A DNA stretch of 64,000 bases from assembly GCA_964247055.1 (NCBI GenBank), contig OZ176054.1, positions 12,400,001-12,464,000 of the forward strand. The letters run 5' to 3'. The notes under the pieces were generated by a model that searched no databases, was not told the origin of the DNA, and saw only the letters and a program-made list of their open reading frames with translations. Position numbers and translations under genes: made by a program. This DNA is from Paragordius varius. Lineage: Eukaryota; Nematomorpha. This document shows positions 59,801 through 64,000 of this stretch, piece after piece. Each line of letters begins with the position of its first letter. The stretch's first letter is position 1.

Positions 59801-60251
59801 TTAATAAATTATTTATTATAATTTATTTTTCGAATCTCATATTTTATGCATATATAATAAATGATGACTTGACAATCGCGGTTTTTTAGCTATGTTACCA
59901 TTCAATACGACAAAAAAATAACTTGACCCCATGCCAAAGGTGTTATCATATTAGTACATATGTGAGTGAAATTAAGCTACTTAAAATAAATATAGATATT
60001 ATCGCAATAAAATATTATATCATGTGAAATAATTTATGTTAATAAAATTCTTTAACATACTTGTATCCTAAATCAATTTGTCTAACTACATAATTTTTGA
60101 CAATTCTTACCTTAAAGCATTATATATTTTAATATTTTCCTTTAAATTTAATTATTTTTACGGATAAAATAATGTTTTCATGATTAAGTTATCCTAGTGG
60201 TATATTTTAAAAAAACGCTAAAATTCAAATGTTCAACCGTATTTTCTTTTG
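59801..60251. other. Intergenic spacer
   Basis: 450 bp between the zinc-finger gene's stop and the Ki-67-like gene's start, same strand. AT-rich, no repeat recognised; must hold the promoter of the latter. Confidence 0.4.
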
Positions 60252-62696
60252 ATGGAAATAGATGAATCTTTAAATTTGTTAAACATTTCAAATATGTCTC
60301 ATATAACCGCAAAAATATCTGATAGTATGGTTGTTGATTCATCTGAAGAATCATATTTGGATACGGAAGATAAATTTAATTATTCTTACAATATGAAAAC
60401 GAGGCATTTTGAAAGTTTTAATTATGACAATAAGGAAAATTATAGTAATCCGGCTGAAAGTATATTTATAATTGTAAAATTTAGAAACTATTGTTTTAAC
60501 GCCACGAAAATCATTACTTAAAAAACACGATGCGGTGAAAAGCGTTGTAGGTTTGTATTCTACACCTATGCTTCTTGGTAAGCCAAAAAAGGAGGTATCC
60601 TTTGGCAAAAAATTGACACCAGAACTTTTTGATAAAACTTTACCACCTAATACGCCATTGCAGAAAGGTAGAAGACCAGAAACTTTAACAAGAGAAAGTA
60701 TGATTATCCATTCTGAATCGGAATACGGATCTGTGATTGATGAAAGCTTAGACGATAAAAATAATATTTCAAACCTCAATTTGGTTGATTATTCAACGTC
60801 ATTGAATGATTCGAGTTCAAAAGAGGTTTAAATTTAAAATATAAATATAAAACATGAAAATTTATTGACAAATTGATTTTTTCAATATAATTTATCGTTT
60901 TGGGTTGCGAATCCCGTAATACATGTATTAATTGATGAGACCTATTTTTTTATTTAGCATATAGGTTAAATAGTAAAAAACGAGTTATTTTGACTTTATA
61001 AATTTATTTTCTCTGCATATCAAATATTAAAATTATAATTTAATTATGCAAAGGTTGAAGTTAACAAAGTTTCAGAAAGTTATCCTACAACGCTCACTAA
61101 CATAGTAAATTACGATATGACTGTCTTGGATTCGACTTCTAAGGTTAGTTCAACTTTTATTAATATAATAATTTTTTAAGGTACTTTTATACCCCAAATT
61201 CTTAAATCAAATATTAAAAAAGTTTTAATATCAATCCCCCCCTTTGAAAAAAAACCTTTGACAGTAAATCAATTCCTAATGTTGATAAATACGCTATTTT
61301 TATAGTATTTTTTTCATTTTCAGATTACTGAGGGGGAAAATAAAGTTCATGATGAATTAGAAGATGGTGTTACACCTAAAACTACTATTATAGAATCACA
61401 ACACTTTACCCTTAAAGATAATACAACAATATTTATTGAGAATAATAATATAAATAAAAATGCCCTTGAAAACAGCACATTTAACATGGAAAATAATAAT
61501 GCTGTTTCAAATGTTTCAAACAACTCAAAAGTGCAAAAAAGTCTGGCAAGTAAAATCCCTAAACCTGGTTCCCTTTGTACGACACCATACTATGAACGGA
61601 TTAGGGCAGTAAAGAATAAGACAGATAAAACCAAATTAGTTTGCTATTCAGTTGGAAGCAATAAAGTAGAATCTCTAAGAAAATCATCTCGAATACCTAA
61701 AACACCCTTAACTGTTCTTAAAACAACGCGGCACGCTAAAATGCCAGGGTTAGTTTTAGATAATAAGAATAATTCTAAATCTTTTACCTGGCAAAATTCA
61801 CTTATGGACCAAGAGAGCACTCCAAATGAAAAGGCTGAAAATGAAATTTTTATTTTAGAAACAACAACGGAAAAAATTAAAAATGTAACACCAGCTAGTA
61901 ACCATTTATTACCTTGGCCTAAAAGTATAGGCAAAATGCAGCATTTTAAAACCACGGGAAAATTTTGTGTTAATAATGATAAAAATATTGATAATTTCAC
62001 CCCAGAAAATGAAAATCAACAAAGTGGGAATTTATCAAATGATAAACTGGGAAACACTGCGTTTTTAAATGGAAAAAATAATGAATGTCCTAAAGATATA
62101 ATTGACTTTTCTCCGAACAAATCTTTGAAATGTGATGTGGATGATTCTTTGAAACAGACAGATAAAACCATGGATAGGTAATTTTATTAAAACAATATTT
62201 GTAACTAAAGGTATAGTATTCATCCCAAGTAGTTTTATTTTTGAAATATTTAGATAAATTCATATAAGGAAAAGCTTAAAATGGAAGAGTAATATTTTTT
62301 GTATGTTAAGAGTTTAATTTTCTACCAAAATTGCTTTTCTCTAGGACCCATTATTTATCAGAAGTGAAATATTATTTGATATGCTTGTTTTTAAATTAAA
62401 TCTAACATTTTTGTTAGTAGGGGGTTACATAATTTCAAGAAACCCACATACAGTATAAATTGAAATTATACGGACAAAACGTAAAAATATAAAGGTAAAA
62501 AATTGGGATATTTATATACAACTCATTGTTTTGAATTGCATAGGAGGAAATGGACATGTATAAATGTAACAATATCAATTACATGTTTTACATTTGTAAT
62601 AGGAGAAATTAGGGTTTAAAAAGTATGGTTTTCTTTTGAAAAAAATATTCGTTTTTACACTTTTACGTTTTATCCGTATATTTTTAATTTTTACTG

Positions 62697-62734
<38 letters not shown>

Positions 62735-63783
62735 CTAAAATGTTATATTTTAAACATTTTATAGTGATAGTATAAAAGCTCCTATATATATTTATATATA
62801 ATTATCAATATTTCAAATAGTCTAAGCAATACAGAGAACTCTATTGGTTTTGATAAATCTTCCAACAATAAAGATTTGACTAGTGTTGAAAAAACACCAC
62901 GCCGCTCATCTACTAGAATATCTTGCGTAAGCCAATTATAATTATGAATTTTTTTAAATAAGCGTTTTTTACTTATCTTTTTTCAATTATATGATTATTT
63001 TCAAATGTACCCTCTCGTAAGACTTATTTAAAAAATGTGTTGAAATTTTAATTTTGTGAGAAGATTTTAGCAAATATAAAATTTCGCATTAATTTAGTAT
63101 TTAACCGCCAAAGTTTTTTGGAGCGCTGCATATGTCCATGTTTAAATTATGGGATTTTTACACCAAAAAAATAAACTTTTTCATTTTATAATTAATTTTT
63201 TTGAATGTTCTCATAATCCCATAGAAAACTCAACCATCGACTCCTGCTATATCGATTACATCAAATAAAACCATAAACGAAACCCCTATAACTAACAAGA
63301 CTCATTCACCCAATAATAATTTCGACAACTCTATAAACTGTTGTGAATCAATCCAAAATTCTGTTTTAGACAAAGATACCAGCTCTATATCTAACTTTAG
63401 TGAAAAAACTGATCCTCATTTGCTAGGTAAAGATATTCGAATAATTGTAACTTCATGTACACCCCATATTGAAAGTGAAAATGAAAATACCACGATAGAA
63501 AAACCTAAAAATGTAGCAAATCCTTCTACATTGGAAGAAATCTTAAGCGGAACTGATCAAAATATCGTAAATGTGAGTGATGGAAATATTTCCAATGTTG
63601 TACAACACAACACACTCTTAAACAATACAAAAGGACAAAATAATGAAACAATAATCGAGAACAAAGAAGATACCATAGAAAATGTTTTAACATTAAATAA
63701 TACGTCCAATAATAAGATTAATCCTGGTAATAATATTGATGATTTTGAAACTAAACCTCAGAAATCAATGGGTGAAAAGAAAT
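60252..63783 (+). CDS. Ki-67 / Repo-Man (CDCA2)-like PP1-docking protein, 5' part
   Basis: Exons: 60252-60459 (or to 60444), 60485-60825, 61054-61143, 61324-62177, 62821-62926, 63225-63783; the gene runs past the right edge (donor gtaatt at 63784). All phases agree. Around 60589-60672 the protein reads EVSFGKKLTPELFDKTLPPN then TPLQKG. This is the composite RVxF-PhiPhi-Phi-KiR-SLiM of Ki-67 and Repo-Man, which recruits PP1-gamma to mitotic chromosomes; family consensus RVSFG..L.PE.FD..LPPNTPL.KG. Upstream are a KEN box (DNKENY) and TP sites (VLTPRKSLLKK). The rest is disordered and Ser/Asn/Lys-rich with many T-P dipeptides (IPKTPLTVLK, EKTPRRSSTR), like mitotic CDK substrates. No FHA domain is seen, which favours Repo-Man layout over Ki-67. 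Local codon use is normal. Confidence 0.85.
60460..60484 (+). other. Probable 25-nt intron in the Ki-67-like gene
   Basis: gtatattt...aaaatttag. Both this donor and one at 60445 (40-nt intron) give phase 1 and bypass the in-frame stop at 60475. The 25-nt choice fits the other tiny introns. Confidence 0.65.
62449..62698. mobile_element. MITE family A copy (Ki-67-like gene intron)
   Basis: TA-CAGTATAAATTGAAATTAT, CGGACAAAACGTAAAAATAT left; TTTTATCCGTATATTTTTAA..TTTTTACTGTA right. In the 643-nt intron 62178-62820, followed by an AT microsatellite. Confidence 0.75.
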
Positions 63784-64000
63784 GTAATTTATATTACTTA
63801 CTTTTTTGAAAAAATTAGATATTTTTAATTTGCTAAAACGCGCAGTAAATGATTTTATATATCGGTTATTAATTGTATATGATTTTTTTTTTCATTAATT
63901 AAATTTAATAATTAGATTTATAAATCTGTATTATATTTGAATCATATAAAAAGGCATTTAAAATTTTTTAAAAGGCCTAAAAGTGTAAGATAAAATTAAT

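Noticed and set aside
1-64000. Search for LTR, LINE, SINE, tRNA, rRNA and CRISPR
   Set aside because: No reverse-transcriptase motif, long terminal repeats, A-B box pair with cloverleaf, rRNA core sequence or regularly spaced direct repeats with unique spacers was seen by eye.

Overview
The window is very AT-rich animal nuclear DNA. The animal origin follows from the gene set: the 3' part of a peptide-receptor-like GPCR, a complete TIMELESS, a complete GON4L/YARP homologue, a GPI-type Ly6 protein, a Ki-67/Repo-Man-like protein and a MoaC/MOCS1B enzyme. Introns are of two kinds. Some are only 24-28 nt (31887-31914, 31741-31768, 52211-52236, 57878-57901, probably 60460-60484). Others are hundreds to thousands of bases long and stuffed with small DNA transposons. 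From general knowledge, very short introns of about 26 nt are a hallmark of dicyemid mesozoans, so a dicyemid or a similarly reduced spiralian parasite is my best guess. That is an inference from intron size, not from a marker gene.

Layout. 1-725: last part of a rhodopsin-type GPCR (+). 726-6739: repeats only, including a 2.0-kb hAT-type element with a perfect 8-bp target duplication. 6740-7429: an orphan 229-aa gene (-). 8.8-11.2 kb: decayed hAT transposase and related insertions. 11390-32235: TIMELESS (-), rebuilt here as 30 exons that splice in frame to 1430 residues. 32308-32832: stand-alone MoaC (+), divergent from TIMELESS across only 72 bp. 32987-34858: two-exon Ly6/three-finger GPI protein (+). 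35739-52350: GON4L homologue (-), rebuilt as 18 exons and 1678 residues, with a Helitron-like tandem array in one intron. 52.4-57.8 kb: transposon graveyard with a clean nested insertion of one piggyBac-type MITE in another. 57821-59800: two-exon zinc-finger protein (+) of unknown function. 60252 to beyond the right end: gene with the Ki-67/Repo-Man PP1-docking signature (+).

Mobile DNA dominates the non-coding sequence. Four recurrent MITE families are visible: A (Tc1/mariner-like, TA plus CAGTAAAAATTG ends, about 18 copies), B (CCATTTACA ends with repeated TTCAAATTCACCC blocks, about 12), C (about 180-bp near-palindromes starting TACAGTATGCATTTTAATGG, about 8) and D (piggyBac-like, TTAA targets, about 5). 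hAT-type elements and a singleton palindrome add to these. Most copies lie inside TIMELESS and GON4L introns, so transposons account for much of the size of the long introns. I saw no LTR or non-LTR retroelement, tRNA, rRNA or CRISPR.

Together the genes look like ordinary nuclear housekeeping (replication-fork protection, chromatin regulation, mitotic PP1 targeting, molybdenum cofactor) with two cell-surface proteins. No operon-like linkage is implied apart from the shared TIMELESS/MoaC promoter.
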